Assembly: GCA_003342815.1 (NCBI GenBank)
Contig: PTEX01000049.1
Location: forward strand, 1,985,605 to 2,049,604
Length of the DNA stretch: 64,000 bases
Direction: 5' to 3'
DNA from: Eudromia elegans
Taxonomy: Eukaryota; Chordata; Aves; Tinamiformes; Tinamidae
Below, in pieces: positions 29,801 to 44,800 of the stretch. Numbering within the stretch: the first letter of the stretch is position 1; every line of letters begins with the position of its first letter. The position numbers and the translations under genes are program-made. A model generated the notes under the pieces. The model saw only the letters and a program-made list of their open reading frames with translations. It did no database searches and was not told the origin of the DNA.

Positions 29801-32800
29801 AACAAGCTCATAATTATACTGCAATAAAGTCATATCCATTGCTGCATACAATACAAATACAGCTATAAAGTTAGGCGTGCAGATACTTGGAGAAAATAGA
29901 TTTGAGAAACACTAGGCAGAACCAGAAAACCATCCAATGCCATAGCTGTACAATTCTGAGCTCGTCAGGCCCCATTTCTTGTGGAAAATAGTATTCTGTT
30001 TTGTTCACTAGCCACATTATAAACGCACAATGGGCCACTCTTTTCCACTACATTACACCAGCTTTATGCCTGTGTAGGCCCGTTACCATCAAAGGTTTAA
30101 GGAGTAAGAACTCTTTGAACTTTATTTTTGCTGGTTGAAAAGTTCAGATAAAGAAGAAAGAAACTTTTTTTCTCTTTTTCTGGACCTTGTTTTTTGCCGT
30201 ATCTGTTTAAAGAGTGGGGGAAGACTTCACTCTCTTTCCAGTGATGCAGTGGGGAGCAATATTTGGGAGTGCTTTGAGGGTGAGCAGCATGTACCACTCC
30301 TTCGCAGTATCACTGAGTCTGTCACAAGTCTGTCAGCCATAGATGGGCTGGCGGAACCCATGTGGAAGAGTATTCCCAAAAACTAGTTTCAGAAGGTCAC
30401 TCTTTACATGAATTTAATAGATGGAGATAAGGATCCCTCCAGCCAAGGCTTGGCAATGTTGCCTTCTAGAAGATCCCTCTGCCTTGTTACTAGCTGCTTC
30501 TCAGCCAGCAGAGGGTGCTGGAAATTCATGTGCTCCCTTCTGTGAGACGTTCGTACGCTTTTCCTAGCAAAGTGATATAAACGGCTTAGTACTGTAGATC
30601 TTAATCCTCCTTCTTAATGTTGCTTTAGCCAGGGATATCTGATTTCTGTGTTAGGGATCCTCCTCTGGACCCACACAGTCCGCTGCAAAAGGATAATATG
30701 AAATCAGCTGGAGCAGCTGCAGGCCGTAGCACGAAACTGTGATTTCCAGCTGAAAGGAAAGGTGCATGTAGCTACACATTAAGGCGTTTGTCACTCGTTT
30801 GCTGCTTTCCATTCCTCTGTGCTCCGAAATGAGGCTCCATCCCAGTGGTGTTGCAGAGTCCCAGTTCAGAGATGTCCTCTAGTCTACTGAACAGTTGCAG
30901 AGAAGAGACGAGGGAAGTGCAACCCTCTGCAGATACTTCATGAAGTGCTTCCTTCTCGCAACAAGGCAATTGCTCAGTCAGGTACAGTGAGAAACTGTCC
31001 TGACTCCAAGCACCAACCTCTGCAGTTTCACAGCTAGTGAATGTCTAGGTTGGCTTTTTTTTTTTTTGCTTGCAGTATAGAATGGGCGTCCAAAGATGAG
31101 ATGTCTGAGAGCTTTGCAACCTTCAGAGGGAAGGCTGGTGGGGGCTTTGCAACAGACCTCAAACCCTCTCATTTCTAGGGAGTTATCTGTTTATTTCTCT
31201 TGATAGATTTCAACAATCTAACAGGATTTGCATCTGCAACTCTGAGAGTTAAGCTGGGGATAAATCCCTACTTCAAACTGTCTGCTTTCTTAAAGGGAGC
31301 TGAGTTTAGTTTGTGAAAGGCTTGCAATGTGCTCTTCCAAAGGACCTGTCTCTAAATTGTGACTTTTTTTCCCCCTTTTTCTTTTAAAATTGCAATGTTG
31401 GATGCTTTCCTCTGGAATCCAGCAGTCATTTATTGTAATAATGGATTCTGGGCATATCTGTTGTGCTGTGTCCTCACAGGAAGTCATTGATTTTTCCTGT
31501 TTTGTGTCCAGTAATGAAACTATTGATTGGGGAGGGTCAGTAGCAGTTTGTAAAAGAACTGACACTAAAGTTTCCTGCCTTTGGAGAGAGAGGATTTTGG
31601 AGAGGAATATCATCTGGATTTTGTAGAGACAGAAGTCTGCCCTGGAACAGAGGGAGAGCGAATGCCCAGAAGCAAAGCCCCAGTGGTGCTGCTGTAGATT
31701 TGATTCTTGTCTCACTGTTATTCTGGCAGATGGAAGAAATGCTAAAGTACAATTCTCATATGTCCTCATGTGCCCAATGTGGGAAAGCTTTCTGTTCTGC
31801 AAAGGCAAAATGACAGTCGGCACGAGGAGGAACGTTTTATCTTGAATTCTTAGTTTGTCACGTTAACCTTATTTTATGAATGGAGCAACTGAAGCCTGAA
31901 ATCAGTAGCAGGTCACCGAAACAAAATCTATAATTGTGTCTAGCCTAGTGAATCCATGCTTAGTGAATCTGGAGCTTCTGTCTTATGTCAGAAACTTGTT
32001 CTGATTTTCAAATTCCTTTCATAGGAAATTGGGGAAAACTAGTGAGTAGTTCGCTGCCATCTTCAGAATGATGCAGAGACTCCTAAGGATGTAGCCATCT
32101 TCAGTCCTTCACAGAGGAAGGAAATAAGGGGAGATTACGTAAAATGAGCTAACTATTTGTAGAAGAGCTGAAGATCTCTATATGTTCTAGTTTAGACAAA
32201 CTAGGAGCGCTTCTGGTCCATGCAAGTGTTGGCTTCCTGTATTACTTTCTAGAAGTAGGGAAGTTGTATTGCTGCTTTCCCAATACAGCCCCTTTTAGAA
32301 ATGCTTTTTATTAAGCACACTCAGCATATTGAATAATTTATTTAAATGAAGGGGAATGACTATTAATATTTCCTGACATCCAGAGAACCAGGAGCAGTAG
32401 GATGGCAAAGTCCATGGTAAAATTAAGGAGTACCGAGCACTGTAGAAATAGAGTAATTTTCCTGTAATATTAACTTCTTAAATATACATTTTTTTTCATA
32501 GCTCGCTCTCTGAACTAAAGAATGTTCCAATTTGTCTTGGAGTCCAACATCTCATGAAGCATCTTTTTATACCTGTTCATTTTGGCCTTTCTCATCCATG
32601 TATTGTTGTGCCCTTATAAAGAAAGCTCTTTTATCTGCCTAATTAAGACATTTTTAATCTCTCAGCTGAAAGCAGAACAAGCTTTTTTTCCCAAAGCAAT
32701 ACCAGAAAGAAAGTAAAAAGCAGGGCAGCAAAGACTTGTGTTCCTTGCCTGCGGCACTGGTATAATAGAAAGCTTTAGAAAGGAAGTTTTAAACTTTGCA

Positions 32801-35800
32801 GGTTTGAAACTTGGCTTAGGATGCTGGTGTTCTGGGATCTCCCAGAGCAGCTTCATTTCAGCCCTGCAGACCTTGAGGTCTGTGAGGCCAAATCCCTGAC
32901 GTGGGGTCATGCAGTTTTACAAGCACAGAGTTTAGAGTCAGCGCAGCACTAAAGGTGTCTTCATTTCACTGTTTCTGAAGCTATATTGCTGCTAGGTCTA
33001 TCAGCATCTTCTAGATGCTTTTCTGGGGCTCTTCCAAGCTGACAAAATCTGGTGGGTGGTTTGTAAGACCTGTTGGTCTTGGCCAGCTGCTAGAGGATGA
33101 GTTTGAACCACAGGGCCTAGTATCAAAGCTAGATATTTAACAAGGCAGAGCTGATTGCTGAGGGACCTCGTGTCCTATCAGTTCCTCTGCTATAACCACG
33201 CTGCTGCTGTGACCCTGGTGTGCAGTTTCCTGCTGAAGGAAGTTCAAACAGTGAATCTTTTTTTTAAGACCTTGGAAAGGTTTGGTGTGAATTGTTAATG
33301 TAAAGTGTAGAATTGGGAGTCCATGTGTACTGTCATCTCTGTACAACGTTTCCTTTTCCTGCAGTGGGTGTCAACCTCTTCTATTTCTGCATAATTATCT
33401 ACCTCTATGGGGACCTGGCGATCTACGCGGCGGCGGTACCGGTGTCTCTCATGCAAGTAACCTGGTAAGTGTGCCTGCTGCCATGGAGCTGTGTGCTGAC
33501 AGGGAAGCCTTGTTCTAGGACTGGTGCCTTTCTCATAATCAAAGCAGCAGCTAATGGAAGAAATTGTTTTGATCAGATCTGTGCTTGGATGAATTTGCAT
33601 TCATGAGTTGGAAATGGAAGCTATAGTGAAGCCCACATGACCTGCAAAGCCTGATGACCAAACTTCTCAGCAGCTGTGTGTGATCTGAGATTTGCCTTTA
33701 AACACCCATGTGACTTTGGTGACTTATTTTTGCTGAACTGTGCGATTGAGCAATGAGTGTGTATTTGTTGCAGCAGGAGGGAAAGGGATAAGGATTGGAC
33801 ACTGTGTCTCTGAGCATTTCTCTCTTTCTAATGTAGGAACAGGGAAGATATTTGTTAGGAGTGAATAACTTATTTCTCCCTTCTTTCCAGTAGTGCCACT
33901 GGCAACCATTCTTGCAATGTTGGAGATGGCACCAAGTATAACGATACAGACAAGTGCTGGGGACCAATTCGACGAATTGATGCATACAGGCTGTACCTGG
34001 TGAGTTTCTGAAACTTGTATGGCCACAGTTTCCCTTTAAGGTTTATTTTTGCTAAGAAATAGCATGGTTACATTTTGTGAGTGGTTTTTTTTTTCTTGTA
34101 GGGAAAGTGGGGTTCAAGTAAACAACAAAGGTGTGAAGCTCTTAACTCGGTCCTGTTTCATTGCTTGTTACCTTTGCTGTTGTGTTGGTGACGTTGCTGT
34201 ATTTCAGTTTGGTGCCTATGCTGGCCATCAAAATCGTCCTTTTGGTTTGGGGTTTGTTAAATAACGTTCCATCATTGATGCAGTGTTTTGCATTGCTTAA
34301 GTAAATGACGTGTCCGTGGCAGTGTTGTGTAGGTTTTTTGTTGGTTTGTGGGTGTTTTCCTTTTTTTATCAGTGGCAGGCTGAAGTAAGTTGCTTTGAAG
34401 TAATTGTTTTCAATATACTCAAGTATTTTAGGCTATCTAGAGTGTGTTCTGTGTGTGAATAAAATATGTTTATGCTCCAAGAGGATGAGCTTTTTGAGAG
34501 ATGATGGAAACATACTACTTAACCAACACCCAGTGCTATACGCTGCTTTTCTAATAGCTTTCTGTCTAGTTTAGGATTGTCTATTGCATCTATTACTGCA
34601 CAGTGGCTCTGCTTTGAAACCAAGGTTTTCCCAAAAGATGATAAACAGAGCTTGTCCTGAGCTTTGTGGGCGTTGAGCGCTCATACCTGAAGACAGATGT
34701 CAGTAGGGCTAAATGAGAAGAGAAGTATTTAAGCGCTGCATAGTTGCGTAGCTGTGGCACTAAAATCAGTGTGGCTGTTAAGAGCTGTTAAGGTTCCAGG
34801 TGACAATCTTAAGGGAAAAGAAAAAAAACCAACAGAATAAAAAGGCTCTTGGTGAAGTCCCTTTCGTGTTTGCAGAGAAATTCAGGGATAGAGGCTACAG
34901 GAAGCTTTTTTTTTTGGTTGCTCTATTTTGTGCATGCGGTGGATCACATCCCTGAGTTCACTTTTCCCAGCATTATTGCATAAGTAGGAGCTTGGGCCTC
35001 AGAAATATTAGTGAATGTCAAAGCCTAGTTAATTATTTAAGAGAAATATTATTGCTTTGTTCAATTTCATCTTGGTCTATTTCTTTAAAACTTCCACATG
35101 ATTGAGGATTTCCTCCCTGCATTTCAATAACTCTTCCTGATCTAGCAGAAGGAGTTAGTCAGAAAAGGCAGACACGCATTAATTACTGCCTGCGTCTTCC
35201 AGATATTATGCCTATAACTCATGACAGTAATTGTTGTTAGCACTTGAAAAATTAAAAAAAAAAACTATATGAGCGTTAGACTTGTTTTTGTTGTCTATGT
35301 TTACATGACTTTCAGAGATGCCTTTCCCTGCCTTGTCTGCTCTTATGGATTTGGATAATAAATACTTGCAAAGTCTTTGGTAGTGGTTAATCCTTCCTTG
35401 CTCAGTAATTGAGAGGAAGATTTCAATACTTTTCTCAACTCCTTGTTAGTAGTAGGGAGAGAGTATTTGCATGAAAATGTTTCATTAGTCTGTGGATAAC
35501 TAGGGGGAAATTGTTTCCATGTTTCCTGTTTTCAGAGGACTGTCAGCATCACCTCCAAGCTGGAGTTTTTATTAAGGCTGCTGAGTTTTTCACTAAATGA
35601 GTATGCAGGTAGACTGGGACTTAGTCCCTCCTCAGCTCTGCCGATCTCACTTGATGCTCAACCTGTGTCTTGTTTTATTCCCCAGAAAGCAAAGATGATG
35701 ATGACCTACTTACCCAGAGAGGGTAATCGTTCCTAAAACACTGAGACCTGCAGCACTGACATTGTGTTAAGTTTGAGTCACTTCTGAAGAGATCGCGCTG

Positions 35801-38800
35801 GTTAATGTTCACTGCTTCATTGCCGTGTTAAGTCTGGCAGTTATTTCTTGGGTATATCCTGGAGCTTTCTGGGTCCTATTACTTTTTACAGCGTGGAGAA
35901 CTGTAACTCTGCAAATTTTGTCCAAACTTGTATACAGAGTGAGGTAGCTGAAAACTAACTGTTCAAAGGGGAAAAGACAACATGAAAGCAAAGCGGAGGA
36001 GTGAGATGCTGCAGGAGCACAGGGATTTCCTCTCTCTCTCCTGGGGGATCCCACTTCTAGGGAATTTATTATATTTTCTTGACTTTCTTTTTCTGTTTTA
36101 AGTTCTCCTCCTGAGTAATTTGGGTTCCACATTTTAGTGGACAAACAGGACTCTTTTTGCCAGCCACATTCCCCTGTGGCAAGAGGACAGATGGACACTG
36201 AGATCCCCAAAGAACGCAGCCCTGGTTTTGGATCGACCCTGCTGTCCTCTGCTTGCCTCCAGACTTCTTACCTTGTCCTCATGCTGTATCTAGGCTTTTC
36301 TTGATCTCAGGAGAAGGTGGGTGGATTTAACAGAAACCCCTTCCCTGCTCCAGTGCAGCAGGTAAGGCATTAGCAGGTGATGCTAAATGCCCGCCTTGTG
36401 CAGGGCTGCACAGAAAGCTTTTTAGAGGCTGGGAGGGAAGAACTAGCAGGACAAATAGTCTATTACAGGTTTTCTGGGGAAATGCTGCCAATGGGAACTC
36501 GTTTGTGCCAAGTGCCACCGCTCTGCCAAAGATTTGTCCTGCCTTCCTCCTGTCAGTTCTTTCTGCCCAAGCACCTTGTCGTCTTTTCCACAATAACCGT
36601 GTCAAACGTTGACTCTTAAAGCTGGGTAAGGCGGGGGGGAAAAAAAGAATGACTGATGTAAAAATCCTATTTCATGGTTTAATGTGCAAAAAGGCCTCTG
36701 GAAGCTGTCTCGCTCTGATCGCTGTGAATGGAAGCTGAAAACTAGGTATATAATGAGAATAGTTAAAACAAATTAAATCCCTCTCTGGAGACTTGTCTGT
36801 GCAGCATCTTTATTGCTGCTCCAGAATTTCACACCTAAGAGCAACCGCAGAGGCTTCGGAGACCACGGGACCCCTATTAACCTTTGTCTGAGCAAATGGC
36901 TACCTTGCTGCTTGTTTGTAAATTGGCTGTGAAAATAAAGGGCTGCCAAATAAAGAGCTGGAGGCAAGTGCAGGAAATACTGGAATAAGTTTTTGTTCCT
37001 GGTCCATCACTTGTGGCTGATAATCACTGCCTCTCTTTTGGATTTTGGGGTCTCAGGTGGGTTTTAGAGGCTGGCTGTGCAACGTTGTTTAGGCTTGTGG
37101 AATACACGGGGCAAACTGGAGAGCAGAGAGGCGTGTGTTGGATGGCCCAGTGACCTTGTTGAAGGCAAGGGCTGATTACAGTTAAAGCAGATCGATGTCT
37201 TTCTATCTTCTCTGCAGATCAGTCACAACAGTCGTGTTCTTGACAGCTGAAGCGACTGCCGAGTCCCTTGGCTGTTTTGATGGCCAAGTTAAGAGCAGAG
37301 CAGCATTCCCTCTGCGGCGGACGGGTGCTTCAGAGCCATTTCTCTATCGTGTTTTCCAGGGCCAGCTAGAGAACGTGCAAACTGAGGGGAAGGGGCAGTG
37401 GACTTAAGTTTCAGATCTCTCTTCATAATACTTCCGTATTACTTTCTTGTTTTCTAATCCAGTGTTGCTCTGATGTAGAACTGTGACATGATAGTCCTTG
37501 TTTCTAGAAAGCAAATAGGAGATTAAATCCTGGGGATCAGCAGCCATCCAGAGTGTCTGATCCAAAACGCATCCCTGACCTGGCAAACAGCAATTCTGTT
37601 CTGCACTGCGGCCGCCGTTGTCGCTAAAACCTTCGTGCTCTGCTCAGCCCTCCTCTTCTGGCAATTTGGGACGCAGTGCCTTCCAAGAATGGTGAGGAAA
37701 TGGCTTGAATTCCCAGGGGAAAGTATCCGTGCTTCCGAGGAGAAACACTGGCACGGGCGCTCCTGGTAGCCTTAGCCGTGCGTTAAAGCTCCCAGGTGCA
37801 TCTGTTCTGTCTGAGTCTCCGTTGGATTTTAGCTGCTCGGGAAGGGACACGGCATCCGCTTTTGCAGGTTCACAGATGCTGCAGTATCGCAGGCAGCGCA
37901 GCGGGTGCGGGCCGAGCGAAGAGGGCAGCGCAGATGGTTTAATGGAGATTATCCCAGTTGGAAACGCGCTTGTGCAGTGAATAAAATGAGCGGGCTGGCC
38001 GGCGCTCACCGTTCCCTTCAGGAAGGGACAATGTCACCCAGCCTGGCGCTCTGATCTCCAAACAGAGCCACCAGCACGGGGCCATGTGGGGGTCGAGGGG
38101 TGCTCCGAGGACACCTCGGTGCCAGCAGAACTTAGTGGGTAAGTGTGGGGGCTGAGCTGCTGAGTGTTGCTGTGGATCCTGCCTGTGTGTGGTGCTGCCA
38201 TCCAGGGCTGCTCCCTCTCTAGCCCGGGGCTCCTTCCACATCCCTCCACATACAGGCGCTCTCCCTCTCCTTGGCACTTCTCCTTTCTGATCACATAGCG
38301 CCTGTGCACACTCTGAGCTCTATGGAGATACCTGTCATTTTATTCTCAAAGTGGATCTACATAAGGCTGCCCTAGTGAGGGCAAACGTATCATTTCTTTT
38401 CAACGCACAAGGTGAGTTTTAGCCTCTCTGTGCCTCCAGCTCAGGTTGCCCTGTGGCTTCTATCTTTTTACCTCCCAGCAAATACACGAGGGGAGCTGGT
38501 GTGGGGGGCCTTGCACAACCGTGCCTGACGGAAGCTGCCTCTTGCCACCCAGGAGCAAAAGAGATGCTTGGAGCAATGCTGCAAACAGGCTGCATCTTCC
38601 AAGGGCACCTGCCTCTACCCCACTCATTCCCTTTGCAGCAAGCGCTTGTGCTGTGTCCTGCCTTCCTCAGCTGTGCCCTGCGGCAGCATCCACTAATAAA
38701 TGGGTCACAGCTGCTGTCTCCTGGATATTTATTCTTACAGGTCTCGATGTCTAGAGACCTTGAGACCCAGCGGTGGGGAAGGAGCCACTTCAGCAGCAGC

Positions 38801-41800
38801 TGCCTAGAGCAGGGAGGGCTGATTTCCCAGCGCATCCATCAGGAGAGGTTGCGGGTGCTCTGGGATGAGCCGATGGGAAGGAAGGGAAGCTGATGGAAGT
38901 TTACCTTGCTGGCCTGAAGCCAGCATCTTGTTTAAATAAATCACTTGCAGATCTGTGGCGTTGTTATGTTCCAGGTTACCACAGCTTACGGTAAGGATGC
39001 TGCCGGACCAGGGCACTGTTAGCATATTGTCCTCTATACCCTGTAAAAAGTTATTTATAAGACCTTGCCAAAGGTGTTGCATGCTCTTCACTAGCGTAAA
39101 TACTCTAGTGTGTTTTATTATGTGGAAATAGAAACACATGTACAAAAAAATCTGCTATTCTCAATGCATAGTTCTAGTTCTGAAGGACTTCCTTATTGAG
39201 AATCTGGAATATTGTGCCATTTCTGTATGTACAAGCACCTGAGCTTGAGCCATTGCTGTGACAGGAGAGGAATTAGCACTGCATTAAGCATAAATATCAG
39301 TTGCCCTAACTATGTTTATTGCAGATGCCTCTGAAATACAGCTCTGGATAAAAGCCCAGTCTTGGGGGCTGACTGGAGTCTTCTCATGCCTCTCATCCAG
39401 AGAGGTTCCAATAAGTGAGGTCAGTTAAGTTGCTCCTTTGCTCTGAAGTGGTTGAAGAAGGACAGGAGCCAAGTTAATTTAAAATAAATGGTGTCTGGGT
39501 GTGGAAGAGGAAGGCAGTTCTTAGCTTCTTTTTATTGTGAATCTAATAAGGTTGAAACTGGCACATAGCCTTGTTAATATGGCATAAATCCTGCCTCCTT
39601 CATCCTGGTCCATTCTTCTTCTGTCGCCTTGTCAATAAATTCTCTCTATTGCTCACTCATCATCTGCCTGTGACAGATAAACCAGCAGTTTTGAGCGTTT
39701 CCCACAGCCTTTGCCTTTTGAGCTTAGAAGGAACTTGCAATAGTAACCAGCCCGTGAGCACAAGGTTCCTCTTGACCTGGCAGGAGGAGTGACAGGAGTG
39801 AGTGAGTATAAACACGTACTGCTGCCCCACGAGCTCAGCTCTTGGTGTTTGATTTCTTTGCTCTCCTTAAGCACCCAGCCCTCCAAATGAAGGAAGGGTC
39901 AGCTGGAAAGCGAGCCTCCCTGCTGCTAGGGCTGGGTGGGAGATGGATCCCTGGGTGCAGTGATGCAGGAACAGCCATGCTGTGGATTAGAGCAACTGGC
40001 TTTAAAGGATTAGCTTGTTTATTTTTGCAGAGAAATCAATAGTACAGGGGCCTGGAATGTGTTTTTTACATAGAGCAGGGCTGTTTGCTCCACAATGAGA
40101 AGCATTTTTTGTTAAAATAGAACTTGAGTTGTATTGACGCTTGGTCCAAGCTTTTCTGGAGCCTGGCTACCAGATGCCCAGCCCTTCCCTTGGTTGGGTG
40201 GCCAGGGCTGTATAGGAGGCCAGGGTGCTATGCTAGTTTCTGGGCATGGATACAGGTTATCTGTCTGGCCAGATGTGCTGCAGATGTTACCAACCTCTAC
40301 AAGAAGCCTGGCGTGACCAGCAGAGGCCACTGGCAAGACCTAGAAACACCTCGGGGTAAGAAGTAGCTCTAGATATGACTGTTCCTGTGCACACTCTGCA
40401 GTTGTGAACTTGCTGAGCCACTTTGGGAGGCTCAAACTGCAGCCCTGGCTGCCGACAAAGCCACCCCTAGCAAGAGAGGACCCATCTGTCCTCTCCCTAA
40501 ATCAAGTTCCTTTGGAGTGAGCTCATTTGGGCAGACCCAACGCTGACATTTTTCAGTCTCAATACTGAAGACCCGTTTCTCCTGGAAGGGGCAGGTTGCA
40601 GAACAGGTCCATTCATGAGCACCCATTCACTGCACAAATCGGAATTGCTTAAAAAGCAAGTTAGGAATATATTTCCTCTGTGCGCTGTTACCTTGTGCAG
40701 TGGTAGTGACAGCATCGTAGAAACTAGAGCTGGAGGATAGCTGTGAAGTCGGCTAAGCAGTCCCCTGGGAGTCTGAGTCCAGGCTTTTTCCTCAACAGCA
40801 TGTTTTCCAGTGTTTGTTCAGTGCTTTAACACTCATCTTTTACGCAGAGCTCTGCCTGACTTCACAGCAGCCTTTTTGTTGAGTAGAGCAGCAGTCCTGT
40901 TCTTTCCTCTCCTGAAATTGTCACCAGTTCTTCACTGTGCAGCTGAAAAGCACCAGGCTGCAGAACTGAACAGCTTTACCCCTCTAAGCATTGCCGGGAG
41001 TTGGTGCAAGGAAGAGCTCTGGACAGGGTAGTATCTCTTCATATGCTGAAGTAAGTCTGCAACTTTTTAACAGCCTCCTAAATTGCGCTTTATCTCTGGG
41101 TGAGATCACTGACACTCTTGTCCAAAAATGTGGATTTTTGGACTACATCAGCAAATCCCACATGTGGCTCATGCTTCAGTAAGCAGGACTATAAATACAA
41201 ATAATGCAGCTGGGATTTAGCTTGTAAGTTGAAGTCGGTCTAATGCTCTCTGCAGAGCTCATCTCCGAAGCCTGTTGCACCAGGCTGCCTGGCACAGGCT
41301 GTGCCATCAAGGTTGCCCTATGTGACTGTGTCACCAAGGAGGTAGAGCATGGGACACAGCTCCTGTGACACTGCACAGTGAGCGGGATGATGCTTCACTG
41401 CCCAAAGTTGTGGAGAAGGTCGATGGGGGAATGAGTCCAGAGCGGCTCCGTGCCGGAGCTGGTGTGTGTGTGGTGGCACATGAGGAGTTAGTGGCCTTCA
41501 GGAATGGTCATCCTTGTAGAAAGCAGCTCCTAACCCTGGCGCTTCGCAGCTTGACATGTTTGCAGGGCCCGTTGTGCATCAGTGTCACGTAAGTCCCTGT
41601 CTCCCTGGCTTTCGAGCTGTCTGACCCAGGGGCTTTTGGAGTCAACATAAATAGTTTTAGCTGCCAGTGCCCAGCCAGGAGACTTGCAGGAACTCGGGGC
41701 AGTGTCTGCGTGATAACAAATGTGCCTTCCTGTGCTTTTGAAGGGAACTAATGTGTCTCTTGGACCATATGAAATGGCTTGGGGAAGGAGGGGAGGCCTC

Positions 41801-44800
41801 CACAAGGTTCCCTGGTGCCAGGAAGGGGGAAGGCTCTTGCTTTGGAGGCAGCGGGAGGCCGGAGCGAGCTGGGGTGGGAGGGAGGTGCGGGCAGCCCTGG
41901 CTCTGCGCCTCTCTGCCGTCCTTCCAAGTGTCACCGGCCAACGATGCAGCTCTCCCTTATCTACCGCTTCCCTCCCGCTTGTTTGGATGCAATTAGAAGA
42001 TGCAGAGTAGGAGGTAGCCAGGGGTCAAGGAGGCCCTAAAGTGATTACAAGACGCTGCAAATGGCTGCACCATAAATACTCCAGTGATGAGAAATTAGAT
42101 GCCAGTCACCGTGGGGATATTGCAGGCCTCCATCTTCTCCTGTTTGTGAAAAATGATTATGGAGGTAGATTTACCCTAGAGAATGCAAGCTGGCTGCTGG
42201 CTGTGCTCCTGGACCCGTGTGTGCCAGGGACCACAACCCTTGTGTTGAATGACTTTCTAAAAACACTTTGTGCTTGGATTTTTTTTTCCAGTTTAAGAGG
42301 AGAAAGAATGGTTGTTTTGGGGTGCTCCTCCCAAAGTGAGAAGTTCCTACTTCAGAAACCATCCCCGACCCTGAGTCAGGGTGGGGAGAGGTGAACAGCA
42401 CCATCCTCTCTGTCCACGTACCTTGACCTCCTCAAGGTGCGTGCAGAAGCTGCTCAGTTCCCATGTAGTCCTTAGCATGTCAGATGCCCAGCAAGATCAA
42501 AACCTGTAGTGACATTGCCTGTGAAATGAGCACTTGTCTTCTGAGTGGGCAGTCAAATGCGATCAGCTGGTGCTGCACTAGAGCCTTGGAAATCTGTAGC
42601 TCATGCTCAGATCCACTGAAACAAGTAGCTTCGAGAGTGCTGTGCTCCTTTCTGTGTCTTACAGCAGGTCTCTGTCCTGAAGGAAATAGCAGAATTAAAG
42701 CAGAGAGATCTCTCAGTGTTGTGGCAAAGGAATCGTGAGAGGAAGTACTCAGCTTAGGGTCCTGTAGGGACAAAATGCCACTTGCTTTCTTGGCAAAAGT
42801 TGACCTTGAAGCAGCTGAGATCCTAATTTTGGGGGTGTCTGCTCTGTGTCCACCGAGACCCAGGACTGAGGTGGGTGAGAGCTCCTTGGCACCAGCAATT
42901 TGCTCCATGTGAGTTACAAGTCCCGGGAGCTGCAGAGTAAACAGAGCTGCTGTGGCACTAGATGTCTGCTCTGCTCGGAGTGCAGCCGGCCTCATTTATT
43001 TATGGTTATTGCTCGTGTGCTGTCTGGAGCCTGCACGTTTCCTCCGCTGCGACTTCATTGCTCTATGGGGCATTGGGAGGTTAAACTCCCTCTTGCCTCC
43101 CAGCGTCTTTGAGCAATCCTTGTTCTGCTGCTGGATTATCTCTTTTCAACCAACTTTAAGAGCTTCATAGTCACTTGTTTGCTTATAACTCACTGCCTAT
43201 CAGTATGGCCCCTGCTGCAGCAGCCTCCAGCCTTCAGAGGCTGCAGATCTTCAGCTTTGTTAGTTTTTTGTTTCCTTTCCTGCTCTCTAAAAAGCTCCAT
43301 CCTGAATGATCAGACTCCTTTCATGTATTTATATTTGTACTGTCCACTGCAAGGGGTAAAGCTTTACCAAAGAAAGCTTGGATCGCAGCCCTCAGTGATG
43401 TGCCATCTGGCTCTTTAGCTCGAGATATGAGCTCATGCGGGAGAGAAACGTGGCCTGGTCACAGGGAATGGAGGGGGAGGAGGGCTGGCAGAGAGGGGCA
43501 CCGTGCCGCACGTGAGATCCTTTCCCCTTGACAGGTTTTAGCTGAAAAACACTGAAGTCCTAGCATGAGTGACTGGCCCCACTGTTGGAGAGCGAAGCAG
43601 TTGTCATGATTTGAAGTGGACGTAGAAGAGCTGTTGCAGCAATGTCAGAGACTGCTGGTAGATGTTGGTGTGGTTGTTACTAGCTTTGAAACGTCTTAAA
43701 ACTTCGTTTTTCCTTATCTCTGAGCAGCAAACAAGAGCGGGGAAATATTTCTGTCCAAAGTCAGTCTTAAAAATACCCTGAGGACACCAATGGGCTTCAG
43801 GAACATGAATTCAAAAGAAATGACTGTACTGAAGCTCCATTTCAAGCTTCCAGTCAGGGATGAAACCTCTGACCAGTGTCAGCACTGGTCAATCAAGTTT
43901 TTCTCCCAGATGCCTCCTCACATGTACTCTAGAGGAGAGCACCTGACATGGGAACAGAGCAGCCAGTCCCTGGCTCGTGTAACATCTTGTCTGATCTCCC
44001 TATTAGCACAGGCTGGCTTTGGTTTTTTGTGTGTTTTGTCTGTCCCTTCCAGCACTCGTCTGCATTGCGAAGGGGCTCTGAGCTCAGGGACATCTTGCAG
44101 AAGCAGAGCTGGTGTTAGAATTGCCCTCCTGACAGCGTGTCTGAAATGACTGCTTTTTCCTAGTGCTCCAGGAGACTTTCTTTGCTTCTAAACACTGAAT
44201 AAAAGAGCGAGAACTAGTGGGAGCTGCTGGTTCAGGAGAGCTTGCATCTGCCTGTCAAGTCTTGCCTTGGCTGGGAATGCTCCATACCTGTAGTCTTGGA
44301 CCTTCTGTAAACACTCAACTCGGAGCTTTCCAACCTAGATGGCAAAGTCCACCAGAGCCATCCCTTGTGTGAAACTGGTAATTCTTCCTTTTTAATTGTC
44401 AACTTGCTGCTCATTAGAGCTAAGTCATTTGTATTACTGCCTTTACAAGGGGTATGGGGGTGAGAGATCAGAGTTGATTTTGTCCTGAGATGAAGTCTGT
44501 GTGAGATGCTGGCACTTCTCTCAAGGTAAAGACTTCCAGGAAAGGTCTGTTTTTGAGATGAGCCCTGGTGTGGCAGGTTTGAAAGGCTGGCAGGAGAAAG
44601 GGAAGGGGTGGCTGGAAGCGCAGCCCAAAAAGTGGCATTTAAGGAGGAGATACTGTAATTTCTCTTCATATTAGACTAAGGGATCCTTGGCCTGATATTT
44701 GAGCTTCAATATCATATCTGTGTTGATATGATAACTTAGCACTATTTAGATAGATTTGTCCAAACAATCTTAGACTGTCATTTTTGCTTTATCCCTGGAG

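Noticed and set aside
31290-31823. 177-codon minus-strand frame in TMEM104 intron 6
   Set aside because: No known domain, no splice or promoter context, and its length is within reach of chance for a window this size.
40308-40336. Second CTCF-like motif (ccagcagaggccactgg)
   Set aside because: Key core positions differ from the consensus more than in the 30.5-kb motif, so it was not listed as a feature.
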